NCBI GenBank assembly: GCA_947174215.1
Contig: CAMWIB010000019.1
Span: 1 to 12,721 of the forward strand
DNA length: 12,721 nt
Reading direction: 5' to 3'
Origin: an uncultured Clostridia bacterium
Lineage (GTDB): Bacteria; Bacillota; Clostridia; Christensenellales; CAG-917
The notes below the pieces were generated by a model, which saw only the letters and a program-made list of their open reading frames with translations, was not told where the DNA came from and searched no databases. A program made the position numbers and the translations under genes. Below, one piece after another: positions 1 to 7,606 of this stretch; within the stretch, counting starts at the first letter, position 1, and each line of letters starts with the position of its first letter.

Positions 1-6
1 GGATTT

Positions 7-528
7 ATGTTTGTCGGAACGAACAATAGTCTTGACAATACAGAAGAAAATCTTACAATTTATCATTTCGAAAGTGCCGCACTCGCATCAAGTTCTTATT
101 TTGCACTAACCGATACGGATGAGTATGAAGAATTTCACATTTCTTTACTGGACAATATAATAATTATTGAAAAAGAAATCGGAACTTACAAAACATTCCG
201 CAATTCCCATACACCAACAAACTCCATATCGACGAAAGTAACAAGCTTTATTAAAGACTCAATATTATCCGAATGCACACCACAAAAAGGCGTTTTCGCC
301 TATGTTGGGTTCCGCCAACAATCTTTTTTTAACTTCGGTTTAATTTCTAATTCGAATAATATTACAATTAGTTACTCCATAAACAGTGAAAAAATTGAGT
401 ATCCTGTGATAGACATAAAAGATTATACGGATGACAGTTATCGCAATAAATTTGATGATGGTTATTATTTCTCGTATCTGAAGAAAGTAACCGATGAAAA
501 AACAAACAGCGATGAAAAAACAAACTAA
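7..528 (+). CDS. Hypothetical AT-rich protein, start possibly outside window
   Basis: A 173-residue reading frame, open to the left edge of the window, so the true start may lie upstream; only six bases before the ATG are visible and no ribosome binding site can be judged. I do not recognise the family. The protein is rich in Asn, Ser, Ile, Asp and Tyr, has no signal peptide or clear membrane segment, and no Cys or His cluster that suggests a metal site. The last residues are a tandem repeat (DEKTN-S-DEKTN) encoded by a perfect 15-bp direct repeat. A good intrinsic terminator follows 17 bp after the stop, which supports this being a real, expressed gene. Its base composition is visibly more AT-rich than the purine genes next door, so it may be accessory DNA or a weakly constrained gene. 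No function is proposed. Confidence 0.6.
   Translation: MFVGTNNSLDNTEENLTIYHFESAALASSSYFALTDTDEYEEFHISLLDNIIIIEKEIGTYKTFRNSHTPTNSISTKVTSFIKDSILSECTPQKGVFAYVGFRQQSFFNFGLISNSNNITISYSINSEKIEYPVIDIKDYTDDSYRNKFDDGYYFSYLKKVTDEKTNSDEKTN
493..525 (+). repeat. 15-bp tandem direct repeat at gene 3' end
   Basis: GATGAAAAAACAAAC occurs at 493-507 and again at 511-525, separated by AGC, just before the TAA stop. It keeps the reading frame (18-bp period) and adds a second DEKTN to the C-terminus. The A6 runs make it a likely replication-slippage product. Confidence 0.9.
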
Positions 529-544
529 ACTAATACTAATTTAC

Positions 545-575
545 AAAACGGCACGAGTTGTGCCGTTTTTTATTT
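545..575 (+). terminator. Intrinsic terminator of the first gene
   Basis: Perfect 10-bp stem AAAACGGCAC (545-554) with GTGCCGTTTT (560-569), loop GAGTT, followed by TTATTTT. It sits 17 bp after the stop of the hypothetical gene ending at 528. The stem is flanked by A on one side and T on the other, so it could also work on the other strand. Confidence 0.9.
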
Positions 576-632
576 TACCTCTAATTCTGCTAAACTTTTA
601 TGATGAACTGTAAAATGGATAAAGGCTTTTGT

Positions 633-654
633 AAGGAGCGAAGCGACGGAATAG
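633..654. repeat. Possible fragment of the interspersed palindromic repeat
   Basis: AGCGAAGCGAC at 637-647 is identical to 8636-8646 inside the complete 95-bp repeat at 8623-8717. The preceding AAGG and following GGAATAGC also look like a decayed continuation. No matching right arm is seen here, so it would be a remnant only. Confidence 0.4.
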
Positions 655-662
655 CGATTATT

Positions 663-698
663 AAAAATGTCACCTCTAATTTAAGGGTGACATTTTTT
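663..698 (-). terminator. guaA terminator (bidirectional shape)
   Basis: Perfect 12-bp stem AAAAATGTCACC (663-674) with GGTGACATTTTT (686-697), 11-nt loop. Read on the minus strand it comes 40 bp after the guaA stop and ends in GGTGACATTTTTAATAAT, a usual U-tract. It also fits termination from the left. Confidence 0.85.
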
Positions 699-737
699 AA
701 TCGCGTCCAAAGTATCAATACACAAAATAGTGCGATT

Positions 738-2288
738 TTACTCCCACTCGATGGTCGCCGGGGGTTTACCTGTTATATCATACACCACACGCGATACGCC
801 CTGCACCTCGTTGACGATACGGGAAGATACGACGTCCAAAACGGGATACGGAATGTGGGCGTACTCGCAGGTCATAAAGTCGGAGGTTATGACGGCACGC
901 AAGCCGAGAACGTAGTTATAAGTTCTACCGTCGCCCATTACGCCGACGGTGCGCATATTGGTGAGTACGGCAAAGAACTGTCCGTAATTGAGGTTTGCTT
1001 TTGCAAGCTCCTCGCGGAAGATGTAGTCCGCGTCGCGCAGAATATCAAGTCTTTCTTTGGTGATTGCGCCGATACAGCGGACGGCAAGTCCGGGACCGGG
1101 GAATGGTTGACGGGCTACGAGAGTTTCATCAAGACCGAGCTTTCTGCCAAGCTCTCGAACCTCGTCCTTGAACAGTGAGCGCAACGGCTCTACGAGTCCG
1201 ATGAACTTCGTATCCTTTGGCAGACCGCCTACGTTGTGGTGAGATTTGATAACTGCGCCCGTCGTAAGTCCGCTTTCAACTACGTCGGGATATATCGTGC
1301 CTTGCGCGAGGAAGCTACCTGCGAACTTCGCGCTCTCCTCTTCGAATACGCGTACGAACTCCGCGCCGATTATCTTACGCTTGCGCTCGGGGTCAGATAC
1401 GCCTTCGAGCTTTGAGAGAAATCTTTCCTCCGCGTTCACTCTCACGAAGTTGAGAGATTTACCTGCAAACGCTCTTTCAATCTCGTCGCCCTCGTTCTTT
1501 CTCATCATGCCGTGGTCAACGAAGATACAGGTAAGCTGATTTGGAATCGCCTTTTCAAGAATCGCCGCGCAGACCGAGCTATCAACGCCACCGCTAAGAC
1601 CGAGAACGACCTGCTTGTCGCCGACCTGCTCTCTTATGCGCACAAGCTCACGCTGAATGAAATCGTCAATGGTGTAATCACCCTTCGCCTTGCAAACCTT
1701 ATAGAGGAAGTTATGCAACAGCTTTTTGCCCTGCTTGGTACGCTCAACTTCGGGGTGGAACTGCACCGCGTATAGCTTTTTACTCTCGTTGTACATTGCG
1801 GCGATGGGACAATCCTGCGTATGTGCCGTGGCTTTGAAGCCTCTTGGCATCGTATACACGCGGTCGCCGTGGCTCATAAGCGTAACGGCGTTCGGATTCA
1901 ATCCCTTGAACAGAACGCAGTCCATATCGTCAAGCGTAGCGTTTATCGTGCCGTACTCGCTGACGGAGCAGGACTTAACCTTACCGCCGAGCGTGTATGC
2001 CATAAGGTGCATACCATAGCAAATGCCGAGGATTGGAATACCAAGCTCGAACAACTCCTTAGAGGCGTGCGGAGAACCCTCCTCGTAAACGCTGTGAGGT
2101 CCGCCCGTGAGAATGATACCGATTGGGTCAAGCTCCTTAATCTTTTCAATGGGCGTGCTACCTGCAAGAATCTGAGAATGAACCTTGCACTCTCTTACTC
2201 TGCGAGCGATAAGCTCCTTATACTGACCGCCGAAATCTAAAACCAAAACAGTCTGATTTTTAACGGCTTGTTTTTTCGTTTCTTTCAT
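738..2288 (-). CDS. guaA: GMP synthase (glutamine-hydrolysing)
   Basis: Converts XMP, ATP and glutamine to GMP in the cytoplasm, the last step of the guanine branch. The 516 residues match the usual full length. Residues about 12-200 are a class I glutamine amidotransferase: the nucleophile elbow GICYGMH has Cys90, and FHPEV supplies His178 and Glu180. The ATP-pyrophosphatase domain follows with the P-loop SGGVDSS at 232-238, and the C-terminal dimerisation part ends in the typical KPPATIEWE. The ATG at 2288 is preceded by AAAGGTG at a good distance. The gene lies downstream of purA in the same direction but has its own TTGACA/TATAAA promoter, so it may be expressed apart from purB-purA. No missing key residue was seen. 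Family assignment is certain; the independent transcription is inference. Confidence 0.98.
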   Translation of the reverse strand: MKETKKQAVKNQTVLVLDFGGQYKELIARRVRECKVHSQILAGSTPIEKIKELDPIGIILTGGPHSVYEEGSPHASKELFELGIPILGICYGMHLMAYTLGGKVKSCSVSEYGTINATLDDMDCVLFKGLNPNAVTLMSHGDRVYTMPRGFKATAHTQDCPIAAMYNESKKLYAVQFHPEVERTKQGKKLLHNFLYKVCKAKGDYTIDDFIQRELVRIREQVGDKQVVLGLSGGVDSSVCAAILEKAIPNQLTCIFVDHGMMRKNEGDEIERAFAGKSLNFVRVNAEERFLSKLEGVSDPERKRKIIGAEFVRVFEEESAKFAGSFLAQGTIYPDVVESGLTTGAVIKSHHNVGGLPKDTKFIGLVEPLRSLFKDEVRELGRKLGLDETLVARQPFPGPGLAVRCIGAITKERLDILRDADYIFREELAKANLNYGQFFAVLTNMRTVGVMGDGRTYNYVLGLRAVITSDFMTCEYAHIPYPVLDVVSSRIVNEVQGVSRVVYDITGKPPATIEWE

Positions 2289-2311
2289 AAAACACCTTTT
2301 ATCGTATCAGT

Positions 2312-2339
2312 TTTATAATATAAAACCTAAGTTTGTCAA
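2312..2339 (-). promoter_or_regulatory. guaA promoter
   Basis: On the minus strand TTGACA (2339-2334) is followed after 16 bp by TATAAA (2317-2312), about 24 bp upstream of the guaA ATG. A one-base shift gives ATAAAA at 17 bp. The leader would be short, so no riboswitch fits between promoter and gene. Confidence 0.7.
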
Positions 2340-2341
2340 AC

Positions 2342-2386
2342 GGTAGCTTACAGATTAAATCCTAATAACACAATCCATAAGCTATC
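2342..2386 (-). other. Weak stem-loop in the purA-guaA gap
   Basis: TAGCTTA (2344-2350) and TAAGCTA (2378-2384) are a perfect 7-bp inverted repeat with a 27-nt loop, extendable by GG/CC with a bulge. It lies between the purA stop and the guaA promoter. No U-tract follows, so it is not a convincing terminator; it may be a weak processing site or chance. Confidence 0.3.
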
Positions 2387-2415
2387 CTTTCCATCAACAA
2401 GGTTGGTGAAGTTGG

Positions 2416-3687
2416 TTACTTGATGATGATTGCGTCACGCTCTGCGCCGACCGAAATATACTTGATATTGCAATCGACTGCCTTTTCGATGTACTCGATA
2501 TACTTGCGGGCGTTCTCGGGCAAATCCTCGTACTTGCGACACTTCTCGGTTGAACAGCACCAGCCGTCGAGATACTCGATAATGGGCTTTGCGATATTCA
2601 ACGCCTCGCCGCTCGGGAATTCCTCAGTACGCACGCCGTTCACGTCGTAGGCTACGCACACGGGAATCTTCTCAATTGTGTCAAGTATGTCAAGCTTGGT
2701 GAGAGCAATCTCATCCGCCGCCTGAACCATACAGCCGTATCTTGAAGCAACCACGTCAAAGCCGCCGACTCTGCGCGGACGACCCGTTGCCGCACCGTAC
2801 TCGCCGCCTGCCTTTCTCAAATTCTCCGCTTCCTCGCCGAACATTTCAGCAGTGAACGGACCCTCGCCTACGCAGGTGGAGTACGCTTTCATTACGCCGA
2901 TTGCATTGTCAACCTTGCGATTTGGAATGCCCGCACCGACAGGACCGTAGGCGGTAATCGTAGAGGACGAAGTGGTGAAGGGATAGATACCGAAGTCTAT
3001 ATCGCGCAGTGCGCCAAGCTGAGCTTCGAGCATAACGCGCTTGCCCGCTTTGAGCGCGGAGTTGAGATAATAGCCAGTATCACAGATGTACTCTTTTAGA
3101 GGAGTGCCGTAGGTTTCAAACCATTTGAGCAAGCCTTCAACCGAATACTCCTCGCCTTTATACATTCCCGTAATTGTGAGGTTTTTCCATTCAACGATAG
3201 TTTCCAAGCGCGACCTCAAGTATTCGGGATGGAGAATGTCGCCCATGCGGATAGCCTTTTTCATATACTTGTCCGCGTATACGGGAGCGATACCGCGGCG
3301 GGTAGAGCCGAACTTCTTGTCGCCGAGTCTATCCTCTTCGAGGCAGTCCTGCGCTACGTTATACGGACAGCAGACGATGGCCTTATCGCTGATTTTGAGA
3401 TTCTCGGGGGTAATCGTAATGCCGCCCTCTCTCAATCTCTGAATTTCGCCGCACAGGTGCTGAATGTCAATAACCATACCCGTACCCATGACGTTGACCT
3501 TATCCTCGCGCAGTATTGCGGAAGGAAGAAGGTTAAGCACGAACTTGCCCTTGTCATTGATGACGGTATGACCCGCGTTGTTGCCGCCCTGATAGCGGAC
3601 GACTACGTCTTGCGACTCGGAGAGCAAATCGACCATACGGCCTTTGCCCTCATCTCCCCAGTTGATACCTACGATTGATGTAAGCAT
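2416..3687 (-). CDS. purA: Adenylosuccinate synthetase
   Basis: Joins IMP and aspartate with GTP hydrolysis to make adenylosuccinate, the first committed step to AMP. At 423 residues it has the family's normal length. Visible landmarks: the N-terminal loop WGDEGKG at 10-16 with catalytic Asp12, GGNNAGHTV with catalytic His40, the IMP-loop FGSTRRGIAP at 126-134, TTSSST at 238-243, and TGRPRRVGGFD at 301-311. Several of these differ from the common form (usual GTQWGDEGKG, GTTGRGIGP, RRCGWLD, SVGPDR; here INWGDEGKG, GSTRRGIAP, RRVGGFD, SVGAER), so it is a divergent lineage, though the catalytic Asp and His are kept. GAGGTG five bases before the ATG at 3687 supports the start. It follows purB by 52 bp (69 if read to the ribosome binding site's partner) with no terminator between, so the two are probably co-transcribed. 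Confidence 0.96.
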   Translation of the reverse strand: MLTSIVGINWGDEGKGRMVDLLSESQDVVVRYQGGNNAGHTVINDKGKFVLNLLPSAILREDKVNVMGTGMVIDIQHLCGEIQRLREGGITITPENLKISDKAIVCCPYNVAQDCLEEDRLGDKKFGSTRRGIAPVYADKYMKKAIRMGDILHPEYLRSRLETIVEWKNLTITGMYKGEEYSVEGLLKWFETYGTPLKEYICDTGYYLNSALKAGKRVMLEAQLGALRDIDFGIYPFTTSSSTITAYGPVGAGIPNRKVDNAIGVMKAYSTCVGEGPFTAEMFGEEAENLRKAGGEYGAATGRPRRVGGFDVVASRYGCMVQAADEIALTKLDILDTIEKIPVCVAYDVNGVRTEEFPSGEALNIAKPIIEYLDGWCCSTEKCRKYEDLPENARKYIEYIEKAVDCNIKYISVGAERDAIIIK

Positions 3688-3739
3688 ATGTACACCTCAA
3701 AAATTTATTTTTCTATTTAATATGGCGAAACGGTATTGA

Positions 3740-5170
3740 TTATACGTTTATCTCGCCGCTTTGTACTATAAATGATTTATTCTTTTCAATCAGCGGGTCT
3801 ACGGTGTTTTGGAGGAATTCCTCAACCTGCTTTTCCGCCATACCCGTGAACGCGCGCACGTCCATAAGTTCGTCAAGTTCTTCCTTGGTGAGATTAAACT
3901 GACTATCGTTCAGAATACGCGCAAGAAGGTCGTTCTCGCCGCCCTCCTGCTTTACCACCTTAGCCGCCGCCACGGAATGCGTACGGATAGCCTCGTGCAG
4001 GACCTGTCTGTCGCCGCCCTTATTCTTCACGCAGTACATAAGGATATTTTCTGTCGCCATAAACGGAAGCTCGCTGTTGAGATGTCTTTCCACAATCTTC
4101 GGATAGACGGTGAGTCCGCTTATAATATTGTTGTACAGCGCGAGGATTGCGTCCACCGCGAGGAACGCCTCGGGGATTGCGATACGCTTGTTTGCGCTGT
4201 CGTCGAGCGTACGCTCAAACCACTGAGTAGCCGCCGTGATTGCGGGATTGAGAGAATCGCACATAACGTATCTTGCAAGGGAAGCGATACGCTCACTGCG
4301 CATAGGATTGCGCTTGTACGCCATTGCGGACGAGCCAATCTGCTTGGACTCAAATGGTTCCTCCACCTCTTTGAGATGGGAAAGAAGTCTTATATCGTTT
4401 GAGAATTTCGCCGCACTCTGAGCAATGCCGCAAAGCACGCTGACAACGTTGTAGTCCTGCTTACGCGTGTAGGTCTGTCCGCTGACGGAAATACTGCCCG
4501 CAAAGCCCATCTTGTTTGCGATAGCCTTATCAAGCGCCTTGACCTTCTCGGTATCGCCCTCGAACAGCTCGACGAAGCTTGCCGCCGTACCAGTCGTACC
4601 CTTGCATCCAAGAAGCTTCAAGCGAGAAAGCTCAAATTCCAAGGTTTCAAGGTCGAAGGTAAGGTCTTGAAGCCAAAGCGTTGCGCGCTTGCCTATCGTG
4701 GTCGGTTGCGCCGCTTGGAAGTGAGTAAAGCCGAGAGTAGCCAAGCCCTTATAGTTATACGCGAAGTTGCGTACTGAATTTATGCAGGTTACGAGCGCTT
4801 TCTTTATCTCAATCAAGCCCTCTTTCATCTGAATGACGTCCGTGTTGTCGCCGACGTAACAGCTCGTTGCGCCAAGGTGAATAATCGGCTTTGCGTCGGG
4901 GCATACCTCGCCGTAGGTGAGGACGTGCGCCATAACGTCGTGGCGAACCTCTTTCTCTCTCGCCTTAGCGAAGTCGTAATCGATGTCGTAGATATGCTCC
5001 TTCATCTGAGCAATCTGCGCGTCAGTCACGGGAATGCCGAGTTCCTTTTCAGACTCGGCAAGCGCAATCCACAGCTTACGCCACGTACTGAATTTGAAAT
5101 CAGGCGAGAAGATGTATTTCATTTTCTTGCCCGCGTATCTTTCGCAAAGCGGCGATACATAGTTTTCCAT
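3740..5170 (-). CDS. purB: Adenylosuccinate lyase
   Basis: Splits fumarate from adenylosuccinate to give AMP, and from SAICAR to give AICAR in the de novo pathway. I place the start at ATG 5170 (476 residues): GGAGGG ends four bases before it. An in-frame TTG at 5182 lies inside that ribosome binding site and is unlikely to be used. Numbered from the ATG, the superfamily landmarks are HDVMAH (77-82), HLGATS (98-103), THFQAAQPTT with the likely general-acid His150, and the flexible signature loop GSSAMAYKRNP (279-289) with the catalytic Ser280/Ser281. The helical C-terminal domain is complete. The gene is first in the purB-purA unit, divergent from glutamine synthetase, and has a consensus promoter and an unusual structured leader. 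Function is well supported; regulation is inference. Confidence 0.96.
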   Translation of the reverse strand: MENYVSPLCERYAGKKMKYIFSPDFKFSTWRKLWIALAESEKELGIPVTDAQIAQMKEHIYDIDYDFAKAREKEVRHDVMAHVLTYGEVCPDAKPIIHLGATSCYVGDNTDVIQMKEGLIEIKKALVTCINSVRNFAYNYKGLATLGFTHFQAAQPTTIGKRATLWLQDLTFDLETLEFELSRLKLLGCKGTTGTAASFVELFEGDTEKVKALDKAIANKMGFAGSISVSGQTYTRKQDYNVVSVLCGIAQSAAKFSNDIRLLSHLKEVEEPFESKQIGSSAMAYKRNPMRSERIASLARYVMCDSLNPAITAATQWFERTLDDSANKRIAIPEAFLAVDAILALYNNIISGLTVYPKIVERHLNSELPFMATENILMYCVKNKGGDRQVLHEAIRTHSVAAAKVVKQEGGENDLLARILNDSQFNLTKEELDELMDVRAFTGMAEKQVEEFLQNTVDPLIEKNKSFIVQSGEINV

Positions 5171-5188
5171 ATAACCCTCCAAAGATTA

Positions 5189-5241
5189 AAAGTGTCCAAG
5201 CCCTTTTCAGCGCACCGCTAAAAAAAAAAATTGAACACTTT
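5189..5241 (-). promoter_or_regulatory. Structured 5' leader of purB
   Basis: In the purB transcript AAAGTGTTCAA (5241-5231) can pair with TTGGACACTTT (5199-5189): 11 bp including one U-G wobble. The right arm ends a few bases before the GGAGGG ribosome binding site. The loop holds a run of 11 T (5230-5220) and a small AGCG/CGCT hairpin. It could affect translation or mRNA stability. I see no match to the purine riboswitch core or to a Bacillus PurR box. Confidence 0.5.
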
Positions 5242-5264
5242 ATACTCTTTTATTTCATAAAACT

Positions 5265-5293
5265 ACTATATCACTATAAAACAATTTTGTCAA
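5265..5293 (-). promoter_or_regulatory. purB-purA promoter
   Basis: TTGACA (5293-5288) and TATAGT (5270-5265) with an exact 17-bp spacer on the minus strand. Transcription would start near 5258, giving a leader of about 90 nt that contains the 11-bp stem. Confidence 0.8.
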
Positions 5294-5330
5294 AAGTTTA
5301 TACAATGTAAAAAAACTATCTCAAACCATT

Positions 5331-5358
5331 TTGACTTTTCTTTTTTAGAGCATATAAT
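5331..5358 (+). promoter_or_regulatory. Glutamine synthetase promoter
   Basis: TTGACT (5331-5336) and a perfect TATAAT (5353-5358) with a 16-bp spacer, 34 bp before the ATG. A second -10-like TATACT lies at 5364-5369. AAGGAG at 5378-5383 is nine bases before the start. No clear GlnR or TnrA operator was recognised. Confidence 0.75.
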
Positions 5359-5392
5359 TACATTATACTTCCCTACCAAGGAGAACGAGATT

Positions 5393-7474
5393 ATGATTAT
5401 GTCCGAGCTTTACGGCAGCCTTGTGTTTGACGACAGAGTTATGTCGCGCCGTCTGCCAAAGGAAACGTACAAAGAACTCAAAAAATGCTGCGCGCTTGAC
5501 CGTCCTCTCTCTCTCGAAGTCGCAAACGTTATTGCGAACGAAATGAAGGATTGGGCTGTTGAAAAGGGCGTGACTCACTTCACGCACTGGTTCCAGCCTA
5601 TGACGGGTATCACCGCAGAGAAGCACGACAGCTTCATCACTCCGACAAAATCGGGCGGCGTTATTATGGAGCTTAGCGGCAAGGAGCTTATAAAGGGCGA
5701 GCCGGACGCAAGTTCTTTCCCGAGCGGCGGACTTCGCTCTACCTTCGAGGCAAGAGGCTACACCGCGTGGGACCCAACCTCGTACGCGTTCATCAAGGAC
5801 GGCATACTGTGCATTCCCACGGCGTTCTGCTCCTATAACGGCGACGCGCTCGACAAAAAGACTCCTCTTCTCCGCTCTATGGAAGCGGTAAACAAGCAAG
5901 GCGTTCGCCTTCTCCGTCTGTTTGGAAGAAAGACTGAAAGACTCAACGTGACGGTTGGTCCCGAGCAGGAGTATTTCCTCGTAGACACCGCTACGTTTGA
6001 AAAGCGCAAGGACTTGTTCTATACGGGAAGAACGCTTTTCGGCGCACGTCCTCCCAAGGGACAGGAGCTTGACGACCACTACTTCGGCGCAATAAAGCCG
6101 AGAATCGTCAAGTATATGAAGGAACTTGACGAGGAGCTTTGGAAGCTCGGCATACTTGCAAAAACCAAGCATAACGAGGTTGCTCCCGCACAGCACGAAT
6201 TTGCGCCTATATTCACGACCGTCAATGTCGCTTCAGACCAGAACCAGCTCACTATGGAGATAATGAAGAAGGTTGCGGCAAAGCACGGAATGACTTGCAT
6301 TTTGCACGAAAAGCCGTTTGACGGTGTAAACGGAAGCGGTAAACATAACAATTGGTCACTTTGCACCAATTTCGGACATAACCTCTTCGAGCCGGGCAAG
6401 AGTCCCGAGGATAACGCACAGTTCCTGCTTATTCTCGCCGCCGCAGTCGCCGCGGTTGACACGCATCAGGACTTGTTGCGTATAGCAATCGCTTCCGCAG
6501 GCAACGACCACCGCCTTGGCGCAAACGAAGCGCCACCCGCAATCGTGAGTATGTACCTTGGCGACGAGCTTACCGGAATACTTCAAGCCATCGCGGACGG
6601 CAGAAAGTATTCCCGCCGCGCGAACTGCGAGGTACAGCTTGGCGTACACGTACTTCCGCAATTCGCTATGGACTCCTCCGACCGCAACCGTACTTCTCCG
6701 TTTGCGTTCACGGGAAATAAATTCGAGTTCCGTATGCCGGGGTCCGCACAGTCTATCGCGGGCGTAAACGTAGTCCTCAACACGATTATGGCGGACCAGT
6801 TCGAGCAGTTCTCAAACGAGCTTGAAAAGGCGAAAGACCTGCACGAAGGTATAAATAAGATTATCAAGCGCGTGATGACCGAGCATGGCAGAATCATTTT
6901 CAACGGCAACAACTATTCTGCCGAATGGGTTGAAGAAGCCGAAAAACGCGGACTTCTCAATCTGCGCTCAACCATGGACGCACTGCCCTATCTCACGTCG
7001 GAAAAGAACATCGCGCTGTTCAAAAGACAAAACGTATTCAGCAAACGCGAGCTTCTATCACGCGAGGAGATACACATTGAAAACTACTGCCGCCTTATCA
7101 ATATAGAGGCAATGACGATGCTAGATATGGCGACTATGGAAATCATTCCGTCAGTACTCCGCTACAAGGGCGACGTCGCAAAGGCGGCAAAGAACTCAAA
7201 CGCAATAGGCGTTGACTCCTCTGCGGAAGTAGAAATTGCAAACACGCTTGCGAACCTCGTAAAAACCGCGCGTACGCAGATTGCAACGCTTCAAGCCGCA
7301 CTTGACAAAGCGCACTCTATGGGCTTACACATCGAAGGAGGCCGTTGCTACCGCGACGAGGTTATCCCCGCAATGGAAGCTTTGCGCCGCACCTGCGACA
7401 ACCTTGAACTGAACACGGCAAAGAGCTACTGGCCCTTCCCCAATTACGGAGATATTTTGTTCTCTGTTCACTAA
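5393..7474 (+). CDS. glnN: Glutamine synthetase, type III (GSIII)
   Basis: Makes glutamine from glutamate, ammonia and ATP; the main ammonia-assimilation enzyme in many anaerobes. Its 693 residues and sequence fit the large type III family rather than the roughly 450-residue type I. The N-terminal part contains HFTHWFQPMTG (62-72). The catalytic barrel shows VGPEQEYF (188-195) with metal-binding Glu191/Glu193, KHNEVAPAQHEF (259-270), the ATP-site NGSGKHNNWSL (313-323) and RTSPFAFTGNKFEFR (433-447). The C-terminal GSIII-specific helical region is complete, ending in WPFPNYGDILFSVH. ATG 5393 follows AAGGAG at nine bases; a second ATG two codons later is too far from it. It is divergent from purB, and its product feeds GuaA and other amidotransferases. 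No terminator follows directly; transcripts probably run into the structured repeat at 7478. Confidence 0.96.
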   Translation: MIMSELYGSLVFDDRVMSRRLPKETYKELKKCCALDRPLSLEVANVIANEMKDWAVEKGVTHFTHWFQPMTGITAEKHDSFITPTKSGGVIMELSGKELIKGEPDASSFPSGGLRSTFEARGYTAWDPTSYAFIKDGILCIPTAFCSYNGDALDKKTPLLRSMEAVNKQGVRLLRLFGRKTERLNVTVGPEQEYFLVDTATFEKRKDLFYTGRTLFGARPPKGQELDDHYFGAIKPRIVKYMKELDEELWKLGILAKTKHNEVAPAQHEFAPIFTTVNVASDQNQLTMEIMKKVAAKHGMTCILHEKPFDGVNGSGKHNNWSLCTNFGHNLFEPGKSPEDNAQFLLILAAAVAAVDTHQDLLRIAIASAGNDHRLGANEAPPAIVSMYLGDELTGILQAIADGRKYSRRANCEVQLGVHVLPQFAMDSSDRNRTSPFAFTGNKFEFRMPGSAQSIAGVNVVLNTIMADQFEQFSNELEKAKDLHEGINKIIKRVMTEHGRIIFNGNNYSAEWVEEAEKRGLLNLRSTMDALPYLTSEKNIALFKRQNVFSKRELLSREEIHIENYCRLINIEAMTMLDMATMEIIPSVLRYKGDVAKAAKNSNAIGVDSSAEVEIANTLANLVKTARTQIATLQAALDKAHSMGLHIEGGRCYRDEVIPAMEALRRTCDNLELNTAKSYWPFPNYGDILFSVH

Positions 7475-7477
7475 GAA

Positions 7478-7606
7478 TTTTGCGCCGAACGCAATTTGCG
7501 CCAGACGTCACACACTTCGTGTGATTGAATCTGCTAAATGCCACTGTCAAACCAAAATTAAATGACAATGAGTTTTGCTGTGAGCGCAATCGATTAAGGT
7601 GCAAAA
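7478..7606 (+). repeat. Structured interspersed repeat, copy A
   Basis: A 129-bp non-coding element beginning three bases after the glnN stop. Its ends TTTTGCGCC (7478-7486) and GGTGCAAAA (7598-7606) are complementary with one G-U wobble. Inside, CACACTTCGTGTG (7511-7523) forms a small hairpin, and a second nested pair TTGCGC (7496-7501)/GCGCAA (7584-7589) is possible. From 7511 to 7606 it aligns with 11289-11385 with about 12 differences in 97 columns counted by eye. The rest of the 346-bp gap 7475-7820 holds hairpins and a possible promoter, but no gene. A known RNA family was not recognised. Confidence 0.8.

Noticed and set aside
600..1178. 192-residue plus-strand frame opposite guaA
   Set aside because: It lies almost wholly antisense to the conserved guaA 3' end, has no family resemblance and spans the guaA terminator; it is a shadow of the real gene.
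5171..5182. TTG start giving a 480-residue PurB
   Set aside because: The TTG is inside the GGAGGG ribosome binding site that serves ATG 5170.
5189..5293. Purine riboswitch or PurR box before purB
   Set aside because: The conserved purine aptamer loops are not seen and no CCGAAC-type box pair is present; only a simple stem and a T-run are visible.
5363..6196. 277-residue minus-strand frame opposite glnN
   Set aside because: Antisense to a full-length conserved enzyme, Arg/Leu/Val-rich in the manner of shadow frames, with no ribosome binding site in keeping with its neighbours.
7478..7606. Group II intron end, attC site or known riboswitch
   Set aside because: No domain V-like motif, no GTTRRRY core with its partner, no aptamer core that I recognise, and no associated reverse transcriptase or integrase.
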